Origin: AP-15 sp963712825
GTDB taxonomy: Bacteria > Pseudomonadota > Alphaproteobacteria > ATCC43930 > CGMCC-115725
Assembly: GCA_963712825.1 (NCBI GenBank)
Contig: CAVQJP010000025.1
Span: 186,001 to 250,000, forward strand
Length of the DNA stretch: 64,000 nt
Reading direction: 5' to 3'
The notes under the pieces are model-generated. The model worked only from the letters and a program-made list of their open reading frames with translations, ran no database searches and was not told where the DNA came from. Position 1 is the stretch's first letter, and each line of letters opens with the position of its first letter. Both the position numbers and the translations under genes were made by a program. This document shows positions 53,533 to 62,553 of the stretch, piece after piece.

Positions 53533-55027
53533 GCCTGGGACCCAAAGCCGACGTCGAAACCGGATATCCGCCGTGCAGCGCAGCTTGCGCCAATATCGCC
53601 TCGGCGCTGGACGGATCGGCTTCGATGAGCAGGCCGTTTCGAGTGATGGTGAATTTGTGGAATGCCGAGTTGATCTCCGCGTCGCGGACTTTCAGCACCG
53701 AAATGATCCGGTGCACCTCCGAGCGCAGCTCGACGTAGCGCATCACCAGGATGATCTCGGCAATGCTCGAGACCCCATTCAGCGACAGGCCGCTCAGCGG
53801 AAGTCCGGCAACCGAGCCGACAAGATCGGCTTCCGAGGTATAGACGCTGCTGACCCCGAGCCCGCGAAACTCGGTGCTGAACGCCGAAAAGATGTGCCCA
53901 ATGCGCCCGCGGTCGGTCGCCAATCTCTCACATCCCTGGAGACCGTCGATAAACAGGCGGCGCACTCGCCGGCGCTTTACGGCCGCGACCAGCGATTGGC
54001 ACGCCTCGTCGAGCAGTCCTTGCGTGTTCGGCCGCCAAATAATCTCGACATGCCCTTCTCCGACCAGCCGCTCGAGCGGCAGGCCAAGCACCCGCGCCTT
54101 GTCCAGGATTGCCGCCGGGCTCTCATAAAACCCGAAGAGCAGGCCGGGGTTTTTCGCGTCGCACTGGCTCAGGAAATGCAGGCCGAAGGTGGTCTTGCCG
54201 ATCCCCGGCGGACCGATCAGCAGCGCCGTCGAGCAATGCGGAAAACCGCCGCCCATCATGCGGTCGAGCTGGGCGAGGCCGGTGGTCAAGGGCGGCCCGC
54301 TGACGCGCTCCGCCGCGGCAGGCGCACCGATCGATGCTTCGGTGCGCGGATAGACGACGATCCCGTCGCCGGTGATGCGGTACGAGTGCTCGCCGCGCAT
54401 GTAGCCGGAGCCGCGCAGCTTGTGAACCTGCAGGCTTCGCTCGGCACGCCTGCCGTAGAGCTGGGTCTGGAGCTCGATGACGCCGTCGACCAACGTATGC
54501 TCGGCGGAGATCGGTTTCGCGCCGGTCAGCACCAGCATCGTGCAGTTTGCCAGGGTGGCGTGCGCCTGAAGCTGGTGGACAAACTTCTTGAGCTCGCGGG
54601 TGGATGCGGCGGTGTCCTCGATCGCCGACAGCCCGTCGAGCACCAGGATGCTGGCGTCGTGGCCTTGCATCTCGCGCCGCAGCAAATCCAGCACGCCCGC
54701 CATCCCGGCTTCTTCCAGCACCCGAAAGGCGCTGATGAAATAGAGGCGGTCGGGGATTGCCGCCTGCTCGAAAAAACCGAGCTGGCCGATATGCAGCAGC
54801 ATGCGCGCGTGGCTCTCGGCCAGCAGAGTCACGTAGAGGGCGCGGCCGCCGCTCGCGACATGACGGAAGCAGATCTGATTGCCGAGGATGGTCTTCCCCG
54901 ACCCAGGGGAGCCCTGGATGATGTATATGCCGTCGCGCAAAAAACCGCCGCGAAGGATCGTGTCCAGCCCGGGAACGCCGGTGGCGACGCGTTCCAGCTT
55001 TGGTCCGCCTGTCTGATCAGCGCGCAT
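53516..55027 (-). CDS. KaiC-like double RecA-domain ATPase
   Basis: A 503-residue protein with two KaiC/RecA domains. The first has GSPGSGKT at residues 39-46 and ILVLDGLSAIED; the second has GPPGIGKTT near 260 and RLFIDGLQGCE. Cyanobacterial KaiC is a hexameric clock autokinase, but bacterial homologues without KaiA/KaiB usually work in stress or signalling. Here it overlaps the histidine kinase upstream by 11 bases and the response regulator downstream by 17 bases. A shared pathway kinase-KaiC-regulator is therefore likely. No kaiB is visible. Confidence 0.88.
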   Translation of the reverse strand: MRADQTGGPKLERVATGVPGLDTILRGGFLRDGIYIIQGSPGSGKTILGNQICFRHVASGGRALYVTLLAESHARMLLHIGQLGFFEQAAIPDRLYFISAFRVLEEAGMAGVLDLLRREMQGHDASILVLDGLSAIEDTAASTRELKKFVHQLQAHATLANCTMLVLTGAKPISAEHTLVDGVIELQTQLYGRRAERSLQVHKLRGSGYMRGEHSYRITGDGIVVYPRTEASIGAPAAAERVSGPPLTTGLAQLDRMMGGGFPHCSTALLIGPPGIGKTTFGLHFLSQCDAKNPGLLFGFYESPAAILDKARVLGLPLERLVGEGHVEIIWRPNTQGLLDEACQSLVAAVKRRRVRRLFIDGLQGCERLATDRGRIGHIFSAFSTEFRGLGVSSVYTSEADLVGSVAGLPLSGLSLNGVSSIAEIILVMRYVELRSEVHRIISVLKVRDAEINSAFHKFTITRNGLLIEADPSSAEAILAQAALHGGYPVSTSALGPRRGSEE

Positions 55028-55889
55028 CGGCTTGGTCGCGCACCAGGAGCGGCAGGGTCACGGCAAAGGTCGAGCCGGCGCCGGGGTTGCTCGACACGGC
55101 GATCTCGCCCTGCATTGCCTGGACGAGCTGACGCGTGATCCACAGGCCGACCCCGAAGCCGCCGTTTGTGCTGTTGCGGTTGAGCTGGCGGAACCGCTCG
55201 AAAATCTGCGCCTGGTCCGGAGCCGGTATGCCGATGCCTTCGTCCCGCACCGACAATCGGGCCTTTTCGCCGTCGCTCGACAACGCGACTTCGATGGGCT
55301 GCCCGCAACCGTAGCGAATGGCATTCGACAGGAGATTCTCCAAAATCTGCTCCATTGCCGTCTCATCGCAACAGCCGACGATCCCGTCCTGCAGCTTGAG
55401 CCGGACCCGGCAGCCGGCGCGCTCGGCCGCGGGAAGCATGCTCATCGCGGCATGCCTGACGAGCGCCGCCAGATCAACCTCGGCAAGTTGCAGCGCCAGG
55501 CTGTCGGCATTGATGCGCGACACGTCGAGGAGGACGGTCGCGCGCCGGATATAGGCGTCGACCAGGCGCTCGAGCCGCTCGAGGCCCTGCACGATCCCCT
55601 TCGGCACGGTTTCGGGGCTGCGCCGCGCCCGGGCCAGCAGCAGCTCGATGCGCCCTCTGATCGGCGTCATCGGGTTGCGCAACTCGTGCGCCGCGATCGC
55701 AAGAAAGTCGTCGCGCGCCCGCAGCTCCGCTTCGAGCTCGGCAATGCGCGCCGCCAGCAGCTCTTCGCGGCCTGTCTTGGCGATATGGGCCGCAGACCCG
55801 TGGGGCGGGACTCCTTTTGCTGCGCGCATCCGCTTTGCCGTGTGCATTCGCCCTTGCCGTTTGTGGCTGGTCCTCGACAAAACGTGCAT
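55017..55889 (-). CDS. sensor histidine kinase
   Basis: A soluble kinase of about 290 residues, with a short coiled segment (ELLAARIAELEAELRARDDF), a HisKA domain with AAHELRNPMTP (phospho-acceptor His), and an HATPase domain with N-box ENLLSNAIRYG, DEGIGIP and GGFGVGLWI. No membrane or sensor domain is present, so input must come from a partner. Start uncertain: ATG 55889 is listed; 55847 has a better ribosome-binding site and 56003 is the longest. Overlaps the KaiC-like gene downstream. Confidence 0.86.
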   Translation of the reverse strand: MHVLSRTSHKRQGRMHTAKRMRAAKGVPPHGSAAHIAKTGREELLAARIAELEAELRARDDFLAIAAHELRNPMTPIRGRIELLLARARRSPETVPKGIVQGLERLERLVDAYIRRATVLLDVSRINADSLALQLAEVDLAALVRHAAMSMLPAAERAGCRVRLKLQDGIVGCCDETAMEQILENLLSNAIRYGCGQPIEVALSSDGEKARLSVRDEGIGIPAPDQAQIFERFRQLNRNSTNGGFGVGLWITRQLVQAMQGEIAVSSNPGAGSTFAVTLPLLVRDQADAR

Positions 55890-56179
55890 CGTGCCATTCC
55901 GCTGAAAGAGCGAAAGCTCGGGCGGCTGCACCCCCGCAACTTGGGCAAACAACAGGGAGCAACGCGCGTTCCGATTTCGCCGCCTAATCGGGCGCGCGTG
56001 CAAAGCTGCCCGAGTTGGGGAGTTGGAACCGGCCCTTGCGGCTCTCGTTTACCCTGCACCGCGCCGCTACTACTGCGGTGTTGTTTTAATTCAAACCTTA
56101 CCCGCAGCTTCGGGTCGGAGAGGGCGGAGCGCCGCCGCTTCGCCGCCCCGTTGTGGCGGTCGACGATCGGAGGACGGCG

Positions 56180-57352
56180 ATGAGGGCTCTAGTCTGGCAC
56201 GGCACCACCGACATCCGCTGCGACACGGTTCCGGATCCCAAGATCGAGGACGACCGCGACGCCATCATCAAGGTAACGAGCTGTGCTATCTGCGGGTCGG
56301 ACCTGCATCTCTACGACCACTTCATGCCGGGCATGAAAAAGGGCGACATCATGGGCCACGAGACCATGGGGGAAGTGGTCGAGGTCGGCTCCGGCGCCAA
56401 GAGCAAGCTCAAGGTCGGCGATCGCATCGTCGTGCCGTTTACGATCATCTGCGGCGAGTGCGAGCAGTGCCGGCGCGGCAACTTCTCGGTCTGCGAGCGC
56501 ACCAACCGCAACAAAGAGATCGGCGACACGGTGTTCGGCCATACCACCGCGGGCCTTTTCGGCTACACCCACCTGACCGGCGGCTATCCGGGCGGGCAGG
56601 CGGAATATCTGCGGGTGCCCTTTGCCGACGCGACGCACATCAAGGTGCCCGACGGCGTGCCGGACGAGAAGCTGTTGTTTCTCAGCGACATCTTTCCGAC
56701 CGGCTGGCAGGCCGCGGTGCAATGCGACATCGAGCCGACCGACACGGTCGCGATCTGGGGCTGCGGCCCGGTCGGGCAGATGACGATCCGCAGCGCGATC
56801 CTGCTCGGCGCCAAGGAGGTCATCGCGATCGACCGTCTGCCCGAGCGGCTGTCGATGGCGGAAGCCGCCGGCGCCACGACGATCAACTTCGAGGAGGAGA
56901 ATACGGTCGCGCGGCTCAACGAATTGACCGGCGGCAAGGGACCCGAGAAATGCATCGACGCCGTCGGTCTCGAAGCCCACGCGACCGGCTCGATCGACGC
57001 GATGTACGACCGCGCCAAGCAGGCGATGATGCTGGAAACCGACCGGCCGCATGTTCTGCGCGAGATGATCTATGTCTGCCGGCCGGCCGGCACCTTGTCG
57101 ATTCCCGGCGTCTATGGCGGGCTGCTCGACAAAATTCCGTTTGGGGCATTGATGAACAAGGGCCTGACGGTGCGCACCGGCCAGACACACGTCAACCGCT
57201 GGAGCGACGATCTGCTGCACCGGATCCTGGACGACGAGATCGACCCGTCCTTTGTCATCACCCACAAGGTCGCTCTCGACCAGGGACCGGAGATGTACAA
57301 GGCCTTCCGCGACAAGCAGGACGGCTGCATCAAAGTCATGCTCACGCCTTGA
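56180..57352 (+). CDS. zinc-dependent alcohol dehydrogenase (formaldehyde dehydrogenase-like)
   Basis: A 390-residue medium-chain dehydrogenase. The catalytic zinc site includes CAICGSDLH and GHETMGEVV. The structural zinc region is CGECEQCRRGNFSVCE, and the nucleotide site is IWGCGPVGQ. The long insert (GYTHLTGGYPGGQAEYLR) is typical of the glutathione-independent formaldehyde dehydrogenase/threonine-dehydrogenase-like branch. ATG 56180 follows a clear ggagg ribosome-binding site. The next gene starts 11 bases downstream, so they are cotranscribed. Confidence 0.9.
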   Translation: MRALVWHGTTDIRCDTVPDPKIEDDRDAIIKVTSCAICGSDLHLYDHFMPGMKKGDIMGHETMGEVVEVGSGAKSKLKVGDRIVVPFTIICGECEQCRRGNFSVCERTNRNKEIGDTVFGHTTAGLFGYTHLTGGYPGGQAEYLRVPFADATHIKVPDGVPDEKLLFLSDIFPTGWQAAVQCDIEPTDTVAIWGCGPVGQMTIRSAILLGAKEVIAIDRLPERLSMAEAAGATTINFEEENTVARLNELTGGKGPEKCIDAVGLEAHATGSIDAMYDRAKQAMMLETDRPHVLREMIYVCRPAGTLSIPGVYGGLLDKIPFGALMNKGLTVRTGQTHVNRWSDDLLHRILDDEIDPSFVITHKVALDQGPEMYKAFRDKQDGCIKVMLTP

Positions 57353-57363
57353 AGGGAAATCCG

Positions 57364-57912
57364 ATGTCCAGCGTCCCACGCACTGCCTTGGCCGGCTCCT
57401 CCCGCTCGGTGAACGACCGGATGGCCAAGGGTCTCGGTTATTTCTCGCTGGCGCTCGGCGTGGCCGACATCGCGGCACCGCGCCTGATCTGCCGCGCGGC
57501 CGGTCTTGATGGTCATGAAGCCCTGCTGCGCGCCTATGGCGGACGCGAGATCGCCACCGGCCTGGCGATACTCGGCAGCCACGACGCCACACCTTGGGTG
57601 TGGGGCCGCGTCGCCGGCGACGCGATCGACCTCGCTACAGTCGCCGCGACCGCCAAGGAGCTGAAAAGCCCGAAGACCTTGGCGATGCTCGCGGTGCTGG
57701 CGGCGGCGACCGCGCTCGACGTGTTTTGCGCGACCCGGCTTGCGGGCGAGAAAGGCCGGCGCGCGACCGCCCGCGCCGACTACCGCGACCGCAGCGGCTT
57801 TCCGCGCGGGGTCGAGGCGGCGCGAGGTGCCGCGCGCGACAAGCGCTCGTCCGACGGCAAAGGCTCGTGGACCCACCAGCAATCGCGCGAAAACGCCGCG
57901 GCAGGCAAATAA
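57364..57912 (+). CDS. small membrane protein cotranscribed with the alcohol dehydrogenase
   Basis: A 182-residue protein with two or three hydrophobic helices (LGYFSLALGVADIAAP, AMLAVLAAATALDVF) and a polar, Arg/Lys/Gly-rich C-terminal tail. The block LLRAYGGREIATGLAIL recurs in membrane proteins located near polyketide-cyclase-like and dehydrogenase genes, without known function. A good aaggg ribosome-binding site and the 11-base spacing link it to the upstream dehydrogenase. Confidence 0.75.
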   Translation: MSSVPRTALAGSSRSVNDRMAKGLGYFSLALGVADIAAPRLICRAAGLDGHEALLRAYGGREIATGLAILGSHDATPWVWGRVAGDAIDLATVAATAKELKSPKTLAMLAVLAAATALDVFCATRLAGEKGRRATARADYRDRSGFPRGVEAARGAARDKRSSDGKGSWTHQQSRENAAAGK

Positions 57913-57931
57913 GCAAACTTGCTGCGGCGCC

Positions 57932-58587
57932 TCACCCGCCCAGTACCGACTTGAGCTTGGCGACGGCGCTGCCGGGGCTGGTCAGCACCGGCCGGCCGAG
58001 GGCGGTGCTCGCCGCGGCCGCCGCCCGCGAGGTCGAGAAGTGGGCAAGCAGCACCGCGTCGCAATCGCCAAAGCGCGGCGCCGCGGCGGCAACGAGCCGG
58101 TTATGGGTGGCGTCGTCGCCGGCCTTCAGCGCCGCCATCGCACCAGGCACGCAATAGGTCTCGATCGTCGCCGGCGAATTGCGGGAGGCGGCGAGCTGGC
58201 GGAACTCGTCTTCCATCGACGCGACGCTCGGTGCGAAAGTCGCGAGCATGCGATCCGGCGGCCGGCGGCGAGCGCCGCCTCGAACATCGCCTCATTCGGC
58301 TTCAGCACCGGGACCGGTATCCGCGCCGCCGCCGCCTCGATCGCCTCGCCAAAGGCCGAGCAGGTAAAGAGGATGCCGGCCGCTCCGGTCGAGCGGGCAT
58401 AGGCCGCGAGCGCCAGGATGCGCTTGGTCATCGCTGCGGTCAGCGCCCCGTCGCGCTCGCGGTCGAGGCTCAGCGAGTTGTCGAGAATGTTGGCGCACTC
58501 GGCCGCCGGCCACAGCTCGCGGAACGCCGCCTCGACCGGTGCGATCGCAACCGAAACGGCATGGACCAAGGCGATGCGGGCAGTCAT
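57932..58587 (-). pseudogene. aspartate/glutamate (hydantoin) racemase family protein, single frameshift
   Basis: The N-terminal half (58587 to about 58250) reads MTARIALVHAVSVAIAPVE and GILFTCSAFGEAIE, the first catalytic-cysteine region of the Asp/Glu racemase superfamily. The C-terminal half, in the next frame (58249 to 57932), continues MLATFAPSVASMEDEF and FGDCDAVLLAHFS with the second cysteine region. Joining them at AGRRIA-MLATF requires one extra base near 58250, so this is a one-base deletion. Members racemise or isomerise acidic amino acids, hydantoins or maleate. Broken gene or assembly error. Confidence 0.78.
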
Positions 58588-58966
58588 GGCCGGTTCCTGT
58601 CAGTCGGGGTGCGACGCACCCCAAATTCCCGTTCAATCGGGAAAAATGCGCGACATCGCTCAATTTGCCGGATTTTCGCAAGGCGTCTCTGCGGATTGGA
58701 GGCATTTCCCGTGCCCGTCCAAGCGGGAACTGTGGTCTCCTAAACGGGAGCTTTCGCCTGGAGCCGGGAATGACATCTCTGAACCCGAAATCTCGAAATG
58801 CGGCGTCGCACAGCCTCGCGGGACCGGAACGAGTTGCACTGGGGTAGGCTGCGCCATCATTGTGGCGAAATTCGCTCCGGTCCGTATTCCTGCCCGGCCT
58901 CGCCGCGACACGGAAAGATCCCGTCTGCGCATCCGCGCAATCGCCGGCCTCATGGCCGGCTTTTTT
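58588..58966. other. noncoding stretch with several small hairpins and a terminator
   Basis: Part of the 519-bp gap between the racemase gene and tRNA-Arg. No protein-like frame is seen. Short inverted repeats lie at about 58623-58643 (ttcccg...cgggaa), 58707-58725 and 58740-58752, and a strong terminator on the plus strand ends it. No plus-strand gene precedes the terminator, so a small RNA could be transcribed here. The rest, 58967-59106, shows nothing. Confidence 0.4.
58943..58966 (+). terminator. intrinsic terminator
   Basis: A perfect 7-bp stem gccggcc / ggccggc with tetraloop tcat is followed by six T residues (58961-58966). Oriented rightward, with no protein gene immediately upstream on that strand. 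Confidence 0.75.
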
Positions 58967-59106
58967 GTGCGGCCGTTTTTTTGTGCGGGAACGGCGCGCG
59001 AACTTCCGTGTCACTCTCGTGCCGGCCGCTCGGGTCTGTTCACGTTCGCGTTCGTTGCGGCCGGATAACAATCGGCTGAAAACCTGGTGAAAGTCGGCGG
59101 AATTGT

Positions 59107-59183
<77 letters not shown>

Positions 59184-59445
59184 ACGAATTTTCTCGGCAG
59201 CGGGGCTTGGATACAACCCGTGTCCGGGAGATGCAAGGGAGATCGGGCGGGGCGCTTGCCTGCGCCGATAGATTGCGGGCCGTCGGGCGGAAGGCCGAGC
59301 GCCGAGGCGATTGTCACCCCGGAGCGGCAAAATCTTTGGCGGAGCAAAAGCGCAGGTTTGATGGTAGATAACAGGACGGAATTTTGACGTCCGTCGCCGG
59401 CCGTATATTAACCACCCCGAAATCCGCTCGCCGCATGATCCGTTA

Positions 59446-60381
59446 ATGAACCAGGAACTGGTTGAAAAGCTCGAGCGCCGTTTTGGCCGGCTGCATTCGC
59501 GGCAGCGGCTCGGCATCGAGGACGAGCACGAGGCGCGCGCCGGCGGCGCCAGCGCCGCACCGCGACCGCGACGCTGGTATCTGAGCCCGATTGTCGTCGG
59601 CGGGACGCTCCGGCTCGCCGGCCTCTATTGGCGGGCGCGCCGAAATGCCGAACGCATCGAGATCCGGCGCCATCCCGTCGTTCTTCCGGGGCTGCCGCGC
59701 GCGCTCGACGGCTTTACAATTCTTCAGCTCAGCGACCTTCACGTCGACATCAACCCGGCAGCGATGCGAAGGCTCGCCGAATTGCTGCCGCCGCTCAGCT
59801 ACGATTTGTGCGTGCTGACCGGAGACTACCGCGGCAAGACCTTTGGCCCCTGCGAGGCGACGATCGCGGGCATGGCGCGCATCCGCGAGCGCATTGCCGG
59901 TCCGGTCTACGCGGTTCTCGGCAACCACGATTCGATCCGGATGGCGCCGGCGCTCGAGGAAATGGGCATCCGCATGCTGGTCAACGAGGCCGAGCCGGTG
60001 CTGCGCGACGGCCAAGTCCTGTACCTTGCCGGCATCGACGACGCGCACTATTACCGGGTCGACAACATCGAAAAGGCGGCGGCGCAAATCCCGCATGGCG
60101 CGTTTTCGATCTTGCTGTCGCATACGCCGGAAATCTATCGCCAGGCGGCCCATGCCGGTTTTGATTTGATGCTGAGCGGTCACACCCATGGCGGTCAGAT
60201 CTGCCTGCCGGGGGCGATCCCGCTGACGCTCAACTCGGCGCTGCCGCGCCGCATGGGGTCCGGGTCGTGGCGCTACGGCCGAATGATCGGCTACACCTCG
60301 GTCGGGGTCGGCTCCTGCGTGCTGCCGGTCAGGATCAACTGCCCGCCGGAAATCACGCTGCACCAGTTGCGCGCGGCCTGA
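59446..60381 (+). CDS. metallophosphoesterase, probable membrane-anchored
   Basis: A 311-residue calcineurin-like phosphoesterase with a complete metal set: DLHVD, GDYRG, GNHD, LLSHTPE and SGHTHGGQ. An N-terminal basic/polar region precedes a short hydrophobic stretch (YLSPIVVGGTLRLAGLYW) that may anchor it. The layout resembles YkuE-like and LpxH/LpxI-unrelated phosphodiesterases acting on lipid or nucleotide substrates. Its neighbours are lipid-type genes, so a phospholipid substrate is possible but unproven. Confidence 0.87.
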   Translation: MNQELVEKLERRFGRLHSRQRLGIEDEHEARAGGASAAPRPRRWYLSPIVVGGTLRLAGLYWRARRNAERIEIRRHPVVLPGLPRALDGFTILQLSDLHVDINPAAMRRLAELLPPLSYDLCVLTGDYRGKTFGPCEATIAGMARIRERIAGPVYAVLGNHDSIRMAPALEEMGIRMLVNEAEPVLRDGQVLYLAGIDDAHYYRVDNIEKAAAQIPHGAFSILLSHTPEIYRQAAHAGFDLMLSGHTHGGQICLPGAIPLTLNSALPRRMGSGSWRYGRMIGYTSVGVGSCVLPVRINCPPEITLHQLRAA

Positions 60382-60391
60382 ACGCCGCCAG

Positions 60392-60880
60392 TCAATAGGG
60401 CCGGTCGCGCAGGTCGAAGGCATAAAGCACGCGCGACAGTACGATCTCGCCGACAAAGAACAGCGCCACGCCGAGCGCGACGTCGGCGATCGTCAATGAC
60501 AATGGGCCGAGGCAGGCGAGGAGCGGGAACAGCGATTCCGGGATCTGGTCGACGCCCACGGCCGGGCTGCTCGACAACCGGCCAAGGCGGCGCTTGACAA
60601 AGCTCGAAAACAAATCGCCGGCCATCGCGAGACAACCGACCAGCAGCCCGATTTCCCAGCCAAGCCCCACCAGCGCTGCGCCCGCCGTCGTCACCAGGAT
60701 CGCGCAACCCACGCCGCGCCAAGTCTTCGCCGGTCCGAACACCGGCCGGCCATCGACAAATTGGCGGTCGCCGTCGACCGGGTACGAGAAATGCTTGCCA
60801 AAAAGCTTTCGCGCCATCAGCGGCGTGCCGTTGGCGAGGGCGACCAGGACCAGCAGGGGCAAGAGAAACGGCGACGGCAT
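60392..60880 (-). CDS. CDP-archaeol synthase-like (CarS/DUF46) membrane protein
   Basis: A 162-residue protein with four or five membrane helices and the family block NGTPLMARK, then HFSYPVDGDRQFVDGRPVFGP and AKTWRG, plus AGDLFSSFVKRRLG. In archaea CarS transfers CTP to unsaturated archaetidic acid. Bacterial homologues are found in proteobacteria but their substrate is unknown; the CdsA-like active block is intact. It lies 3 bases from the hydrolase lipoprotein gene on the same strand, so they are probably cotranscribed. Confidence 0.85.
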   Translation of the reverse strand: MPSPFLLPLLVLVALANGTPLMARKLFGKHFSYPVDGDRQFVDGRPVFGPAKTWRGVGCAILVTTAGAALVGLGWEIGLLVGCLAMAGDLFSSFVKRRLGRLSSSPAVGVDQIPESLFPLLACLGPLSLTIADVALGVALFFVGEIVLSRVLYAFDLRDRPY

Positions 60881-60883
60881 CGG

Positions 60884-62041
60884 TCACCGCCCGGCGAGCG
60901 CGGCCTGACTGGCGGCGCCGCGATCGGCCGTGCCCCGGTCAACCGTGCCCCGGTCAACCGTGCCCCGGTCGACCGTGCCCAGATCAACCGTGCGCAGATC
61001 CGCCTCGAAGACGCCGCGGTCGGCGCCCGACAGCAGCGGCGCGCCGGGCCTCAGCACCCAGCCGGCGACGTCGGCCGCCACCATCGGCCCGTCGAGATCG
61101 CGCAGCAGCATGTGGTAGCCGTGCCGGTAGTAGGCGAGGGCGCGGGGGTCGCGGGGGTCGTGCGGCAACGCCCCGACAAACCGGCGCATCGGACGCCTTG
61201 GGATGATTTCGTCATGAGCGCCGTACATGACCAACAGCGGAGCGCGCAGCCGCGGGGCCGAGGCGAGTGCTGCGTCCATCAGGTTGACCAGGCCCCAGAC
61301 CGTGTCGACGCGCGTCTCCTTGATCACCAGCGGGTCGCGCCCCAGCGCGCGCAGCATCGCGATGTTGTCCGAAGCCTGGATATGGAGGCTCTGGCCGGTC
61401 AGTGTTAGACCGGGCATCAGCCGCACACCCAGCCACAGCGCCAGCCGCGGCACGAGATCCATCGTCGAGCGGCCCCACACCGCCGGTGCGGTCAGGATCA
61501 CCCCGTCGACATCGGGGATCGGGGTGCCGCTCTCCCCGGTCATCGCGACGGCGGCGACCGCCCCGCCCATGCTCTCGCCGAGCAGGTAGAGCGGCACGCC
61601 CGGGTACAGCCGGCGCAGGATGCCGCAGGCGGCGGCAGCGTCGGCGGCAAGCGCCGCGCGTCCCGGCCACAACCCCCGCTCCGGCGCCCTGCCAAAGCCG
61701 CGCTGGTCGTAGGCGTAGGTGGCGATGCCGTCTCTGGCCCATTCGGTCGCCGGCATTTGAAAGGCGTTGCTGTAGTCGTTGAACCCGTGGAGCGCCAGGA
61801 TCACGGCCTTGACCCGGCCCTCGGGCAGCCATTTGCGCAATGGCAGAACCTGGCCGTCGGCGGTGACGAGCTTGCCGCCGACGAAGGCCGGAACCGGCCT
61901 CGGTCCGGGTGCCGACTCCGCGGCGGCGACCGCGGCGAGCCGCGCGGTTCGATCCGCGGTCGGCGCGCAGGTGCTCAACCCGAGCACGATCACGACGAGC
62001 CAGGCGCCGCCGAACCAGTTGGTGAACCGGGTGCCGCTCAC
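60884..62041 (-). CDS. alpha/beta hydrolase lipoprotein (lysophospholipase-like)
   Basis: About 385 residues. A lipobox (VLGLSTC) near residue 25 predicts a lipid-anchored protein. The hydrolase core has ALHGFNDYSNAFQ (oxyanion region), YDQRGFGRAPERGLW, the nucleophile in LLGESMGG, a later Asp in YGAHDEIIP and His in YRHGYHMLLRDL. It resembles monoacylglycerol lipases/lysophospholipases (PldB-like). GTG 62041 is chosen because it directly precedes the signal peptide; an ATG at 62116 is possible. The C-terminus contains five 15-bp repeat units encoding VDRGT-like pentapeptides. Confidence 0.83.
   Translation of the reverse strand: MSGTRFTNWFGGAWLVVIVLGLSTCAPTADRTARLAAVAAAESAPGPRPVPAFVGGKLVTADGQVLPLRKWLPEGRVKAVILALHGFNDYSNAFQMPATEWARDGIATYAYDQRGFGRAPERGLWPGRAALAADAAAACGILRRLYPGVPLYLLGESMGGAVAAVAMTGESGTPIPDVDGVILTAPAVWGRSTMDLVPRLALWLGVRLMPGLTLTGQSLHIQASDNIAMLRALGRDPLVIKETRVDTVWGLVNLMDAALASAPRLRAPLLVMYGAHDEIIPRRPMRRFVGALPHDPRDPRALAYYRHGYHMLLRDLDGPMVAADVAGWVLRPGAPLLSGADRGVFEADLRTVDLGTVDRGTVDRGTVDRGTADRGAASQAALAGR
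60922..60996. repeat. five tandem 15-bp units at the 3' end of the hydrolase gene
   Basis: Units of ggtcaaccgtgcccc and variants at 60922, 60937, 60952, 60967 and 60982. In frame they encode VDRGT-like pentapeptides on the minus strand, so copy-number changes would keep the frame. Confidence 0.85.
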
Positions 62042-62301
62042 GCCCGTTGCGACCAGCCGATTCTGTTGGCGACAGATCCCCGGCGAGCCGGGTCCGCGGC
62101 AACCCGGCCGCCGCAACCCGGCGAAGGCGGACGGGCGGCGGCGCCGCAGCAGCCGCGCCGCCGCGGAGTTGGCGGTTTTGCCCAGTGGCCGGAAGAGAAA
62201 GAGCGGATCATTGATCGTACCGCCGCGATCGGTATCATCATGGCCGTCAAACGGTCAACCGGCCGCCGTGCCGCGCCGGCCATCGGATTATCGGCTGGTT
62301 T

Positions 62302-62544
62302 ATGGGACCTGCAGAAACCATCTACATCGACGAGATGGTCGCGGCGTGCAACGGCGGCGGCGGACCGCTCGGCCACCCCAGGGTGTATCTGAACCTGGCC
62401 CCGACCGGCCGGGTCGAGTGCCCTTATTGCTCGCGCCTCTACCTCAACCGGGCCATGGCCGGCTCCGGTGTCGAGGCGGGGCCGACGGTGTCGACGGCGA
62501 TGGACCCGCCGCACGACCGGCCGAAAACCGCAACCTCGGGATAG
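62302..62544 (+). CDS. zinc-finger (zf-CHCC) protein
   Basis: An 80-residue protein with VAACNGGGGPLGHPRVYLNL then VECPYCSRLYL. The Cys, His and Cys-x2-Cys spacing matches the zf-CHCC domain also found in the mitochondrial complex I subunit NDUFS6. Function in bacteria is not known. The ATG at 62302 begins the domain. polA starts 9 bases after its stop. Confidence 0.85.
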   Translation: MGPAETIYIDEMVAACNGGGGPLGHPRVYLNLAPTGRVECPYCSRLYLNRAMAGSGVEAGPTVSTAMDPPHDRPKTATSG

Positions 62545-62553
62545 CAGGCGCAA

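Noticed and set aside
58418..59068. 216-residue plus-strand frame over the racemase and spacer
   Set aside because: No domain character, partly antisense to the racemase gene, and it includes the terminator region.
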